Shown one piece after another: positions 29,631 through 38,507 of a stretch of 64,000 nucleotides of DNA; position 1 is the first letter of the stretch; every line of letters starts with the position of its first letter. The stretch covers positions 4,066,501 through 4,130,500 of the forward strand of contig NZ_ARWE01000001.1 of assembly GCF_000384395.1 (NCBI RefSeq), given 5' to 3'. The notes below the pieces were generated by a model, which was given only the letters and a program-made list of their open reading frames with translations, was not told the origin of the DNA and did not search any database. A program made the translations under genes and the position numbers. The stretch is from Geopsychrobacter electrodiphilus DSM 16401. GTDB taxonomy: Bacteria; Desulfobacterota; Desulfuromonadia; Desulfuromonadales; Geopsychrobacteraceae.

Positions 29631-32045
29631 TCAGAAGGTATCTTCCTGGTCGAGTCTGAAAAAATCCCGCGCCTTGGGGGCCTCTTCATCACTGGCGCGC
29701 GCCGTCGGAGCTGTTCCGGGGGCAAAGGCTTCGATGCGCGCCTGGGGATCATTGTCGGGCAGGAGTTTGCCCGTCTTCTCATCAATTGGATAGAATTCGA
29801 TGGCGTCCGGGACGCTGAAGTTCCGTGCCGGATACTGCTTAATCGCCTCCTGCATAAATGCTATCCAGGCTGGCGCCGCGGCTCGGGCTCCGGTCTCGCC
29901 ACGGCCAAGGGGTTTCTCTTGGTCATATCCGACCCATGAGACGCAGGCCAGTTGCGGAATAAAACCAATAAACCAGGCGTCTTTCAGATCATTAGTGGTC
30001 CCGGTTTTACCCGCTACCGGGCGGCCTAACACTCTGGCTCGTCTACCCGTTCCTTCTTGAACAACACTCTCCATAAGATTGGTTATCAGATAGGCTGTTT
30101 CTTTACTGATGACACGACGTGGTGGTTTGCGGATCAGACGTTGATCCGGCTCCATACCGGAAGCAAAATCCGCAGGATCGATGGATTCGAGAATGCGACC
30201 ATTGCGATCGACAATTTTATTGATATAGCTGGGGGAAACCCGGATACCGCCGTTGGCAAAAACAGTGTAGGCGTTAAGCATTTCAATCGGAGTGACGGCC
30301 GTTGAGCCGAGGGCCATGGTCAGATCGCGGGTAAGCGGTGTTTTGATCCCAAGTTTTTTGGCATAATTCGCAACATAACCGACTCCGATATCCTCAAGAA
30401 TTTTGATGGTCACGACATTGCGCGAATGGGTCAGCGCTTGACGGAAGGAGGTCGGACCGTAAAATTTCTCTTCATAATTTTTTGGTTTCCAGGCGCTCAT
30501 TTCTCCCTGCTTGTCTAACTCTTCAAAGATGAGCGGGGTATCCAGAATAACCGAGGCCGGGGTATAGCCCTTGTCGAGAGCAGCTGCGTAGATAATCGGT
30601 TTGATCGCAGAACCTGGAAGACGTTTCGCTTGAATGGCGCGGTTGAACTGGCTTTCACCGAAGTCATATCCCCCCACCATCGCCTTGATCTGGCCGGTTT
30701 CAGGAGTGCTCGCTATCAGCGCGCCCTGCGCCAATGGAGCTTGATCAAGGGCCAGGATCAGGGACCCATCCTTGGGCATCCCGGTAACCTCAACGTCAAT
30801 CAGAGAGCCGAGCGGGATGTGGGAAGGTTGACCTGGTTCAGCGTTGCCGCTCGCTTCGACATCACGCGCAACGACTGAGATCGGGCTCGCCCAAGAGGGG
30901 TCTTTGATGTCGATAATTCCGTTATAGTTGCCGATACGGCAGAGGATCTTCTCCGTGTCACCACCTGTAACCAGGGCTTGCGTCAGGCTGCCGACTTTTA
31001 ATGGCTCATCGGCTAGAGTTTTCTCCTGTTCACTTAGAAATGCGTCCTGATCAGCAGCGTCTATTTGGGCTTCGGGTCCGCGATAGCCCTGTCGTTTGTC
31101 GTGATTTCTCAGGTTTTGGCGGACGGCAATTTCGGCAGCCTGCTGCATCGCGATGTTGATGCTGGTATGGACTTGGAGTCCGCCGGTGTAGAGCATGTCG
31201 GTGCCGAAACGTTCTTCGATGTAGCGTCTGACCTGCTCGTTGAAATAGGCAGTTTCTTCCAGGTGGGTATTCAGACGGGGGCGAATCTCGACTTTTTCAT
31301 GACGGGCCTGGTCGGCTTGAGCCGGGGTGATATAACCTTCTTCGGTCATGCGCAGCAGGACGTACTGCTGACGGGCGATGGCGCGTTTATAATGACGATA
31401 GGGGGAATAGCGGCTCGGGGCCTGGGGCAGCCCCGCGAGGATCGCACATTCGGCCAGACTGAGCTGTTCGACGCTTTTGTCAAAGTAGTTTTCTGCGGCG
31501 GCCTCAACTCCGTAGGCACGATGGCCCAGATAGATCTGATTGAGGTAGAGGTAGAGGATTTCCTTTTTGGAGAGTGCTTGCTCCATGCGCCATGCCAGGA
31601 TTGCTTCTTTAAATTTGCGGGAGAAAGAGCGCTCTGATGTTAACAACAGCTGTTTGGCGACCTGCTGGGTGATGGTGCTCCCTCCCTGAGAGATTCCGCC
31701 GGCGGCGACATTTTTCAAGGCTGCACGCAGGATGGAGACCAGATCGATGCCGCTGTGCTTAAAAAAATTGGAATCTTCTGCGGCGACAAAGGCCTGGACC
31801 AGTTGCCAGGGGAGCTTGTCGATAGGAACTAAAATCCGCCGCTCGCGCGAATATTCGGCGATGATGGTGCCATCATCGCTGTAAATCCTGGTAATCAGCG
31901 GGGGACGGTAATCGGAGAGGGTTTCGACCCGGGGCAGGGAACTGGAGACGTAGAAGTAAGCGATCCCCAAACCTAAGATCCCGCTCAGGCCGAAGCCGAG
32001 AGAGGCGAGCAGAAGATATTTAAAAATCCGTTTTCGGCTTAACAT
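29631..32045 (-). CDS. mrcA: penicillin-binding protein 1A (bifunctional glycosyltransferase/transpeptidase)
   Basis: 804 residues. An N-terminal membrane anchor (about 8-30) precedes the GT51 glycosyltransferase domain (EDSNFFKHSGID, GGSTITQQVAKQL), an OB-type insert, and the transpeptidase with the active-site SAIK near residue 474, SRN, and KTGTTND near 678. It polymerises and crosslinks peptidoglycan in the periplasm. It is divergent from queC across a 165-base gap. Confidence 0.94.
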   Translation of the reverse strand: MLSRKRIFKYLLLASLGFGLSGILGLGIAYFYVSSSLPRVETLSDYRPPLITRIYSDDGTIIAEYSRERRILVPIDKLPWQLVQAFVAAEDSNFFKHSGIDLVSILRAALKNVAAGGISQGGSTITQQVAKQLLLTSERSFSRKFKEAILAWRMEQALSKKEILYLYLNQIYLGHRAYGVEAAAENYFDKSVEQLSLAECAILAGLPQAPSRYSPYRHYKRAIARQQYVLLRMTEEGYITPAQADQARHEKVEIRPRLNTHLEETAYFNEQVRRYIEERFGTDMLYTGGLQVHTSINIAMQQAAEIAVRQNLRNHDKRQGYRGPEAQIDAADQDAFLSEQEKTLADEPLKVGSLTQALVTGGDTEKILCRIGNYNGIIDIKDPSWASPISVVARDVEASGNAEPGQPSHIPLGSLIDVEVTGMPKDGSLILALDQAPLAQGALIASTPETGQIKAMVGGYDFGESQFNRAIQAKRLPGSAIKPIIYAAALDKGYTPASVILDTPLIFEELDKQGEMSAWKPKNYEEKFYGPTSFRQALTHSRNVVTIKILEDIGVGYVANYAKKLGIKTPLTRDLTMALGSTAVTPIEMLNAYTVFANGGIRVSPSYINKIVDRNGRILESIDPADFASGMEPDQRLIRKPPRRVISKETAYLITNLMESVVQEGTGRRARVLGRPVAGKTGTTNDLKDAWFIGFIPQLACVSWVGYDQEKPLGRGETGARAAAPAWIAFMQEAIKQYPARNFSVPDAIEFYPIDEKTGKLLPDNDPQARIEAFAPGTAPTARASDEEAPKARDFFRLDQEDTF

Positions 32046-32150
32046 CCTTCGAATCCATCAGAAAACAATCGGGAAAAAGTAATCTTGAAACAGGGACTTA
32101 TAGCATGTGAACCCGAGTGGCGGCAACAGCTGAAGCGAACGGCTTCCCGC

Positions 32151-32179
32151 TTGACCCTGTATCGGTGGTGACCTATGCT
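32151..32179 (+). promoter_or_regulatory. sigma-70 promoter of queC-folE2
   Basis: TTGACC (-35), 17 bases, TATGCT (-10), ending 32 bases before the queC start. Both hexamers match the consensus well. Confidence 0.65.
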
Positions 32180-32210
32180 TCAGCAATCTTCAATCAAGGA
32201 ATGAATAAAC

Positions 32211-32882
32211 ATGAAAAAAGCAGTCATTCTCTACAGCGGAGGTCTCGATTCGACGACCTGTATGGCGATCGCGCGTGATGCAGGTTTTGAACCCTATGCC
32301 CTAAGTTTCGCCTACGGCCAACGACATGCTGTTGAGCTTGAGAAGGCCCGTGAATACGCACCACTGGTCGGCGCCAAAGAGCATATGGTGGTCAATATCG
32401 ATCTGCGTCAGATGGGAGGCAGCGCTCTGACCAGCGCGATTGAGGTGCCGAAAGACGGGGCCGATGCGGCGCAAATTCCCATTACCTATGTGCCGGCGCG
32501 CAACACGATCTTTCTCTCTTTCGCTCTCGGTTGGGCCGAGGTGCTTGGTGCCCAGGATATCTACATCGGGGTCAATGCGGTTGATTATTCCGGTTACCCT
32601 GACTGTCGCCCCGAGTTCATTGCCGCTTTCCAGCAGATGGCCGATCTGGCGACCCGCGCAGGCGTTGAAGGGAATCCGTACCGGATTCACGCGCCGCTGA
32701 TCGATCTGACCAAGGCTCAGATAATAGAGAAAGGTCTCCTTCTCGGGGTCGATTATCGTTATACCCACAGCTGTTACGATCCGGCAGCGGACGGTCGCGC
32801 CTGTGGTCATTGTGATTCCTGTCTGTTGCGGCTAAAAGGTTTTGCCGATGCCGGGACCAGCGACCCGGTCCCTTATCTGTAA
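32211..32882 (+). CDS. queC: 7-cyano-7-deazaguanine synthase
   Basis: 223 residues. The PP-loop YSGGLDSTT (about 8-16) binds ATP, and the C-terminal C-X8-C-X2-C-X2-C zinc site ([17 protein letters not shown]) is conserved. It turns 7-carboxy-7-deazaguanine into preQ0 in queuosine synthesis. Next door is folE2, a GTP cyclohydrolase that can supply the first step of the same route. I saw no preQ1 riboswitch in the upstream gap. Confidence 0.95.
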   Translation: MKKAVILYSGGLDSTTCMAIARDAGFEPYALSFAYGQRHAVELEKAREYAPLVGAKEHMVVNIDLRQMGGSALTSAIEVPKDGADAAQIPITYVPARNTIFLSFALGWAEVLGAQDIYIGVNAVDYSGYPDCRPEFIAAFQQMADLATRAGVEGNPYRIHAPLIDLTKAQIIEKGLLLGVDYRYTHSCYDPAADGRACGHCDSCLLRLKGFADAGTSDPVPYL

Positions 32883-32887
32883 AGAAG

Positions 32888-33688
32888 ATGATCATGAAAA
32901 AGATGCCCGATATGCAGAAGAGCGCTGACCCGCGGCGCATTGCCATTGACAAGGTCGGGGTTAAGGATATCCGCTATCCGATCGTGGTGCTCGACCGAGC
33001 GCGCAAAAAGCAGCACACGGTAGCGCGGGTCAATATGTATGTCGATCTGCCGCATCATTTCAAGGGGACTCACATGAGTCGCTTCATCGAGGTTCTCAAC
33101 CTTTATCATGGCGCGGTGAGTATCGAGAATATCGAGGAGATCCTGACGGCCATGAAAGAAAGGCTGGAAGCCAGTTGTGCCTATCTTGAACTGGAGTTCC
33201 CCTATTTCATCGAAAAGCAGGCCCCGGTCTCCAAGGCGCGCGGGCTGATGGAATATCAGTGTCGCATGACCGGGATTTTAGGCGATGAGTTTGATTTCGT
33301 GTTGGAAGTGAGCGTCCCTGTGACCTCTCTTTGCCCCTGCTCACGCGAGATCAGCGACCGGGGTGCGCACAATCAGCGTAGCCTGGTCAATGTCCAGGTG
33401 CGTTACACCGGGCATATCTGGCTTGAGGAACTGGTCGATCAGGTTGAGGCCTGCGCGAGTGCGCCGGTATATTCCCTGCTCAAGCGTGAAGATGAAAAAG
33501 CGGTGACCGAGCAGGCCTACGACAATCCGATGTTTGTCGAGGACATGGTGCGTGCGGTGACTGAACGACTCACGGCGATGCCGGATGTCACCTGGTTTAA
33601 GATCGAATGCGAGAATTTCGAGTCGATTCACAATCATTCTGCATATGCACAACTGGAGTATTATAAACGACCCAAGGCCTGTGGATAA
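32888..33688 (+). CDS. folE2: GTP cyclohydrolase IB (FolE2)
   Basis: 266 residues, typical for FolE2. The catalytic cysteine lies in SLCPCSREIS near residue 149, with GAHNQRSLVNVQV following. It opens GTP to 7,8-dihydroneopterin triphosphate, precursor of folate and of queuosine; the type IB form does not depend strictly on zinc. It begins six bases after queC, so the two probably form an operon. The last codons contain a DnaA-box sequence. Confidence 0.94.
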   Translation: MIMKKMPDMQKSADPRRIAIDKVGVKDIRYPIVVLDRARKKQHTVARVNMYVDLPHHFKGTHMSRFIEVLNLYHGAVSIENIEEILTAMKERLEASCAYLELEFPYFIEKQAPVSKARGLMEYQCRMTGILGDEFDFVLEVSVPVTSLCPCSREISDRGAHNQRSLVNVQVRYTGHIWLEELVDQVEACASAPVYSLLKREDEKAVTEQAYDNPMFVEDMVRAVTERLTAMPDVTWFKIECENFESIHNHSAYAQLEYYKRPKACG

Positions 33689-33709
33689 ACCTGTGGGAAG
33701 TGTGGATAA
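33678..33709 (+). repeat. 18-bp DnaA-box-containing repeat, copy 2, with a second box
   Basis: CCTGTGGATAAACCTGTG (33678-33695) is identical to 23200-23217. It holds TGTGGATAA at 33680-33688, and another TGTGGATAA follows at 33701-33709, giving two perfect boxes in the same direction 21 bases apart, across the folE2 stop and the start of the next gene. Confidence 0.7.
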
Positions 33710-34409
33710 CCCTGCAAAACCGATAAAAAATTCCGCGGTTGTCGGCATTTTTGCCAAGACGCCAGTGGCCGGGCAGGTGAAAACCCGTCTCTGTCCCCCC
33801 CTCCATCTTGAACAAGCTGCTGAACTTTATCGGGTGGCACTTGATGAGACGATCCGACGATTTGGCGGGCAATCTTTCGATCTGGTGATCTTCCATGCCG
33901 GCGGCGAAGATTACTTTTTGCACAATTATCCTGGTCAGAACCGACAACCCCAGCGGGGGGGCGATCTCGGCGCGCGCATGGCCCAGGCGCTAAACGGGTT
34001 GTTACGACAGGGCTATCAACAGGCGGTACTTATCGGCAGTGACAGCCCGGATCTGCCGCTGGCTTATGTTAAGCAGGCATTCAGCGCCTTGCAGACGGTT
34101 GAGGTGGTGATTGCCCCGGCCGCCGATGGGGGCTACGTTCTGATCGGCGAAAGCAAGCATCATCCCGCTTTATTTGATGCCATGCCCTGGAGCCAACCCG
34201 ATCTTATGACACAGACCCGGCAGGTCCTGACAAAACAGCGGATTAGAGCGAAGTTTCTTCCAGGCTGGGAAGATGTGGATGATCTCGCGTCACTGGAAAG
34301 CTTGCTGCAGCGCTCCCCCCTGAGTCTGACCGCCGCCCACATCAGAGAGCATCTCGCAGTTTTCCTGACACCTCCATCGTCTTCTGAAGCGCCCGAATAT
34401 CATGGTTAG
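33702..34409 (+). CDS. DUF2064/TIGR04282-type glycosyltransferase-like protein
   Basis: About 235 residues if it starts at the GTG at 33702; GTGs at 33681 and 33693 are also in frame. The N-terminal VVGIFAKTPVAGQVKTRL is the nucleotide-sugar (GT-A) binding start of the family, followed by LIGSDSPDLPL and PAADGGYVLIG. Relatives are often annotated as arsenosugar glycosyltransferases, but no arsenic gene is nearby, so the acceptor is unknown. It follows folE2 closely. Confidence 0.8.
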   Translation: MDNPAKPIKNSAVVGIFAKTPVAGQVKTRLCPPLHLEQAAELYRVALDETIRRFGGQSFDLVIFHAGGEDYFLHNYPGQNRQPQRGGDLGARMAQALNGLLRQGYQQAVLIGSDSPDLPLAYVKQAFSALQTVEVVIAPAADGGYVLIGESKHHPALFDAMPWSQPDLMTQTRQVLTKQRIRAKFLPGWEDVDDLASLESLLQRSPLSLTAAHIREHLAVFLTPPSSSEAPEYHG

Positions 34410-34424
34410 AGAATGGTGCGAGGG

Positions 34425-34453
34425 TTGACTTGCCTGAAGGGCTGGTCGATAAT
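34425..34453 (+). promoter_or_regulatory. sigma-70 promoter of the tol operon
   Basis: TTGACT (-35), 17 bases, GATAAT (-10), followed 55 bases later by the tolQ start. Both elements differ from consensus at one position. Confidence 0.7.
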
Positions 34454-34507
34454 TCCACACTGACCTGCCACTGTTTACCTTATTAAAGTCAACCAAAGGA
34501 GTCTAAC

Positions 34508-35176
34508 TTGGAACTGGTACTTCATGCCGGACTGGTCGTTAAGCTGGTTCTGCTGATTCTGCTTTATTTCTCCCTCGTCTCCTGGGGAATCATTTTCTAC
34601 AAATTTAAAACCATTCAGCAGGCGATTCATGAATCGGACCGTTTTCTCGATTTTTTCTGGGAGAAGAAGCGTTTTGATATCATCGGTAATGAGATCAAGG
34701 ATTTTACCGGGACTCCACTGGCGATTCTGTTTCGTGAGGGCTACCATGAGCTGCTGCAGCTGAAAAAACAGGCGCGACCCGATGCGGCGCGCGAGCTTTC
34801 CGCTGACCTTGGAGGGCTTGGCAATGTCTCACGGGCGCTGCGGCGCGCAACCACTCAAGAGACTCAGCGACTCGAAAAATATCTGACATTTCTCGCTACC
34901 ACCGGCTCCACGGCACCCTTTATCGGACTTTTCGGTACAGTATGGGGGATTATGGATGCCTTTCATGGTATCGGCTTAACCGGCAGTGCTTCGCTGGCCG
35001 TTGTTGCGCCAGGGATCTCGGAAGCCCTGGTTGCCACCGCCATCGGGTTGGCGGCAGCGATTCCTGCGGTCATGGGCTATAACCATTTTCTTAACAAGGT
35101 CAATGTTCTGGTCGGTGAGATGGATAACTTCAGTCAGGAATTCCTCAATATCGTCGAGCGGATGGAACGGAGCTAG
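34508..35176 (+). CDS. tolQ: Tol-Pal system proton channel protein TolQ
   Basis: 222 residues, three membrane spans: one near the N-terminus and two after the cytoplasmic loop, the latter containing the conserved TGSTAPFIGLFGTVWGI and ALVATAIGLAAAIPAV. With TolR it forms the proton-driven motor of the Tol-Pal system. The start is a TTG at 34508 with AAGGAG upstream. TolR starts at the next base after its stop. Confidence 0.93.
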   Translation: MELVLHAGLVVKLVLLILLYFSLVSWGIIFYKFKTIQQAIHESDRFLDFFWEKKRFDIIGNEIKDFTGTPLAILFREGYHELLQLKKQARPDAARELSADLGGLGNVSRALRRATTQETQRLEKYLTFLATTGSTAPFIGLFGTVWGIMDAFHGIGLTGSASLAVVAPGISEALVATAIGLAAAIPAVMGYNHFLNKVNVLVGEMDNFSQEFLNIVERMERS

Positions 35177-35602
35177 ATGATGGAGGTGGGACGCCCCGGC
35201 ACCGGCCGACGCAGCAGTATGTCGCAGATCAACGTTACGCCCTTTGTCGATGTGATGCTGGTGCTGCTGATTATCTTCATGGTCACCGCTCCGATGCTCG
35301 ATCAGGGGGTAACGGTCGATCTACCACAAGTCAAAGAGGCGCCCAACCTGCAGAGCAAGGTTGAACCGCTGGTGGTATCGGTCAATAAGGATGGCAGCCT
35401 GCTGATCGGGACGAGCCGGATCACCGAGATCAGCAAGTTGGCGCCAGTCATTTTGCAGGCCCTGAAAGGTAAAGAGGGGCGCGAGGTTTATCTCGAAGCG
35501 GACAAGGCTGTCCCCTATGGACGTGTGGTCGAGGTGATGGCTGCCGTGAAAAAGGCTGGCATCGAGCGTCTGGGGATGGTCACCCGCATGCCTGAGGAGT
35601 AG
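35177..35602 (+). CDS. tolR: Tol-Pal system protein TolR
   Basis: 141 residues. A single membrane helix with the conserved ion-pathway aspartate in INVTPFVDVMLVLLIIFMV (about residues 16-34) is followed by a periplasmic domain ending in VKKAGIERLGMVT. It works with TolQ to harvest the proton gradient. It directly follows tolQ. Confidence 0.93.
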   Translation: MMEVGRPGTGRRSSMSQINVTPFVDVMLVLLIIFMVTAPMLDQGVTVDLPQVKEAPNLQSKVEPLVVSVNKDGSLLIGTSRITEISKLAPVILQALKGKEGREVYLEADKAVPYGRVVEVMAAVKKAGIERLGMVTRMPEE

Positions 35603-35610
35603 GCGCCGGG

Positions 35611-36426
35611 ATGTCTGAACACTATCGTCACCGGCTGCATCAGTTGCAGAGCCTGCTCGAACCGGGCTTGCGGCGGATGTTGCTGATCTCCTTTCTTCTG
35701 CACCTGATTGTCCCGGTGATTCTCTCCGGCGTACTCAAGGTGACTCACAAAACGCCACAGCTGCCGGTTTACCGGGTCAACCTGGTCAATATGCCGGTTA
35801 AGAATCCACGTGCCGGCCGTCCCGATGCTGCGCCGAGTAAGCGGAAAGAAAAACCACGGGTCATAGACAAGGCTGAAGCGGTGAAGATCCCAGCCAGGAC
35901 GGTGAAAAAGGTTCCGGTGAAAAAGGCAACGCCGACGCCAAAAGCTGCTCCGGTGGCCAAAGCCGTCAAGCCCGACACGGCGGCGGCGGATGCACTCCAG
36001 AAACGTCTGGCCGAGATGCAGGCCAAAGCCGAACGGCAGCAAACATTGGATAAACTGAAGGCCGTTCTTGCGGCACAGAAGGCCGCTCTTGAAAAACCGG
36101 ACATTAAGGCTCCGGTCGGAGAGCCCGATGGCACCGGGAATGAAATCGGGGTTAAGGCTACTCGTTACGTCGAAAATTTTATCAAGGAACAATGGCGACT
36201 TTCCAAATATCAACTTCCCAATCTAGATCTGGAGGTTGAAGCTAAACTTTTTTATTCAAAGGCAGGCATGCTGGGCGTTTGGGAAATAGTGACGCCCTCG
36301 GGAAATGCTTTTTTTGATGAATCAGTGAAAAAAGCGATTTTACGCTCAAAAAATTTAGGGAGACCCCTACCCGCAGCCGATACTTTTGACATTGTTTTTA
36401 ACCTTAAGGATCTTCAGACCCAATGA
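35611..36426 (+). CDS. tolA: TolA-like energy transducer with TonB C-terminal domain
   Basis: 271 residues: an N-terminal anchor (about 22-40), a long K-, A- and P-rich stretch and helix (about 65-160) that spans the periplasm, and a TonB/TolA C-terminal domain (about 180-265; ESVKKAILRSKNLGRP). Its place between tolR and tolB identifies it as TolA, although the helical arm is short compared with E. coli (421 residues). The end overlaps tolB by four bases. Confidence 0.87.
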   Translation: MSEHYRHRLHQLQSLLEPGLRRMLLISFLLHLIVPVILSGVLKVTHKTPQLPVYRVNLVNMPVKNPRAGRPDAAPSKRKEKPRVIDKAEAVKIPARTVKKVPVKKATPTPKAAPVAKAVKPDTAAADALQKRLAEMQAKAERQQTLDKLKAVLAAQKAALEKPDIKAPVGEPDGTGNEIGVKATRYVENFIKEQWRLSKYQLPNLDLEVEAKLFYSKAGMLGVWEIVTPSGNAFFDESVKKAILRSKNLGRPLPAADTFDIVFNLKDLQTQ

Positions 36427-37718
36427 AAAAAATATTCAGTTTATTCTTGCTCTGTGTTTTGGTCCTTCCTTTGACTGCTCATGCCGTACGCATAGAAATC
36501 AGCGCGCCGGGCGAGCAGACGATTCCCCTGGCCCTGCCGTTGTTCCTGCCGCTGGCGGGACCTTCGGCGACGATCGCTAATGAAATTAATGAGGTTTTAT
36601 CCGCTGATCTCGACCTTTCAGGTCTGTTTGAAATGGCGAATCGAGCGGCGTTTCTTTCCGATGCCGAAAAACTGGGATTGAACAGCAGTCAGGTTGATTT
36701 TGCCCAATGGCGACTTTTGGGGGTCGATGCGGTCGTCAAGGGGGGCTATCGTCTTGAAGGGGACAAGCTGGTGATCGAGGCGCGCTTGTATGATGTGGCC
36801 AGTCAGCGGCTCCTGACAGGCCGACGTTATGTCGGTGCCAAAGGCGACGCGAGGCGTATTGCCCACAGTTTTGCTGATCAGATCATGGAAGCGTTAACCG
36901 GCAAGAAAGGCCCCTTCTCCAGTCGACTGGCCTATATCTCAACCCGCAGCGGGCATAAGGAACTTTATCTGATGGAGGTTGACGGACATAATCCCGTGCG
37001 TCTGACCGACCATCGTTCCATCGTCCTTGATCCCGACTTTTCGCCGGTGCGTAAAGAGATTGTCTATACCTCCTACCGACAGGGGAACCCTGATCTGTAT
37101 CGTAGGGAGATCTACACCGGCAGCGAGGCACGAATTTCTCACCGGCCCGGTTTGAATACCGGCGGGCGGTATCGGGCCGATGGCGGAGAACTCGCCGTGA
37201 CCCTGTCAATGGGGAATAATTCGGATATTTATTTGCTCGGGACCGACGGCAGTATTCACAAACGTTTGACCACTCATTGGGGGATTGATGTCGCCCCGAG
37301 CTGGAGTCCTGACTCTGACAAGATCGCTTTTGTCTCTGATCGTCGGGGGAACCCGCACATTTTTATTGTTGATATCAACAGCCTCAAGGTTAGTCGGCTG
37401 ACCTTTGAAGGCAAGTATAACGCCACCCCTGACTGGAGCCCGACCGGCGACTGGATCGTATTTTCACGGCGGACCGAGGGGCAGTTCGACCTCTTCATGA
37501 TTCGACCCGATGGCACCGGGGAGCATCGTCTGACCTTTGGTGCAGGGACCAAAGAACATCCGCGTTTCAGTCCGGACGGCCGTTTTCTGGTTTATTCTCT
37601 AGATTTAAAGGGAGAAAAATCGATTCATATCATGCGCATTGACGGGACCGGTGATCGGCGTGTATCGGCTCCTGGAGGCAATGATACGCATCCTGCCTGG
37701 TCTGGCCTTTGGCAGTAG
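36423..37718 (+). CDS. tolB: Tol-Pal system periplasmic protein TolB
   Basis: 431 residues. A signal peptide (about 1-21, ending HAV), an N-terminal mixed domain (about 22-160) and a six-bladed beta-propeller made of repeats such as YISTRSGHKELYLMEVDG and FVSDRRGNPHIF. It shuttles between Pal and TolA during outer-membrane constriction. Codons overlap tolA by four bases. Confidence 0.94.
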   Translation: MKKIFSLFLLCVLVLPLTAHAVRIEISAPGEQTIPLALPLFLPLAGPSATIANEINEVLSADLDLSGLFEMANRAAFLSDAEKLGLNSSQVDFAQWRLLGVDAVVKGGYRLEGDKLVIEARLYDVASQRLLTGRRYVGAKGDARRIAHSFADQIMEALTGKKGPFSSRLAYISTRSGHKELYLMEVDGHNPVRLTDHRSIVLDPDFSPVRKEIVYTSYRQGNPDLYRREIYTGSEARISHRPGLNTGGRYRADGGELAVTLSMGNNSDIYLLGTDGSIHKRLTTHWGIDVAPSWSPDSDKIAFVSDRRGNPHIFIVDINSLKVSRLTFEGKYNATPDWSPTGDWIVFSRRTEGQFDLFMIRPDGTGEHRLTFGAGTKEHPRFSPDGRFLVYSLDLKGEKSIHIMRIDGTGDRRVSAPGGNDTHPAWSGLWQ

Positions 37719-37855
37719 AGTTATTTCCTGAGCTAAAAACCCGATAAAGACCAGCTGGGAGGAGTTCGTGCGGTTTTTTAGTGCTTTTCCTCTTGGTTTT
37801 TGTGTAGGATAGAAGATTATCAGAAAAAATTTGTCGCTAGAGCGGCATTCACAAG

Positions 37856-37874
37856 TTCGCGTTTGCGAAAGGAG
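37856..37874 (+). promoter_or_regulatory. small hairpin touching the pal ribosome site
   Basis: TTCGC-GTTT-GCGAA forms a five-pair stem whose 3' arm merges with the Shine-Dalgarno AAAGGAG at 37868-37874, ten bases before the pal ATG. It might limit translation; the effect is unproven. Confidence 0.3.
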
Positions 37875-37883
37875 TGGTAGATC

Positions 37884-38435
37884 ATGCAACTGAAACCTGT
37901 CATTAAATTAACTGCATTGCTGGCCCTGGTCTTGATGCTGGCTGTTGGCTGTGCAAAAAAACCGAAGATGGATGATTCGGCCCAGGTTGACCAAACTCAA
38001 ATGCAACAAGAGCAGGTTGCCCAGGTCGCTGAGCAACCGGTTACTGAGCAACCGGTGACCGAGCAGAGCAGCAGTATGGCTCAGGATACCACGGCCGATG
38101 CCGCGACCTCTCTTGAGCGGGTCCATTTTGATTTTGATCAGTATGTCTTGACCGCTGACGCTCGCGCCAGCCTCAAGAACAACGCTGCTTACCTCAACGC
38201 CAAGGGCGTCAGTGTCCGTATCGAAGGTCACTGTGATGAACGTGGTTCAGACGAGTATAATCTGGCTCTGGGCGAAAAACGTGCATTGGCGGTTAAGTCC
38301 TATCTGGTCTCCCTCGGTGTCCCCGCAGAGCGGATGAGCATCCTCAGCTACGGTGAGGAAATGCCTTTGGTGATGGGCCATACCGAAGAAGCTTGGGCCC
38401 AGAATCGTCGTGCCGAGTTCAAAGTACTCAACTGA
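37884..38435 (+). CDS. pal: peptidoglycan-associated outer-membrane lipoprotein Pal
   Basis: 183 residues. The lipobox LAVGC places the lipidated cysteine at residue 23; a Q-, E- and V-rich linker with a repeated EQPVT unit follows; the OmpA-like domain (about 70-183) has the peptidoglycan-binding signature IEGHCDERGSDEYNLALGEKRA. It ties the outer membrane to the cell wall and binds TolB. Confidence 0.94.
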   Translation: MQLKPVIKLTALLALVLMLAVGCAKKPKMDDSAQVDQTQMQQEQVAQVAEQPVTEQPVTEQSSSMAQDTTADAATSLERVHFDFDQYVLTADARASLKNNAAYLNAKGVSVRIEGHCDERGSDEYNLALGEKRALAVKSYLVSLGVPAERMSILSYGEEMPLVMGHTEEAWAQNRRAEFKVLN

Positions 38436-38455
38436 TACAGTTGAACGATTCAGTG

Positions 38456-38490
38456 AAAGGCCGTGCCTTGTTGAGGTGCGGCCTTTTTTT
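38456..38490 (+). terminator. rho-independent terminator between pal and cpoB
   Basis: AAGGCCG pairs with CGGCCTT and is followed by a T-run of eight; extra pairs form inside the stem. cpoB begins 18 bases later, so it probably has some read-through or its own start. Confidence 0.8.
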
Positions 38491-38507
38491 ATCAGAAAGG
38501 ATACCAG

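Noticed and set aside
31065-31637. 190-codon open frame opposite the PBP1A gene
   Set aside because: Shadow frame; the minus-strand PBP1A has all catalytic motifs in this interval.
32046-32210. preQ1 riboswitch before queC
   Set aside because: No aptamer-like sequence was visible; a plain sigma-70 promoter explains the region.
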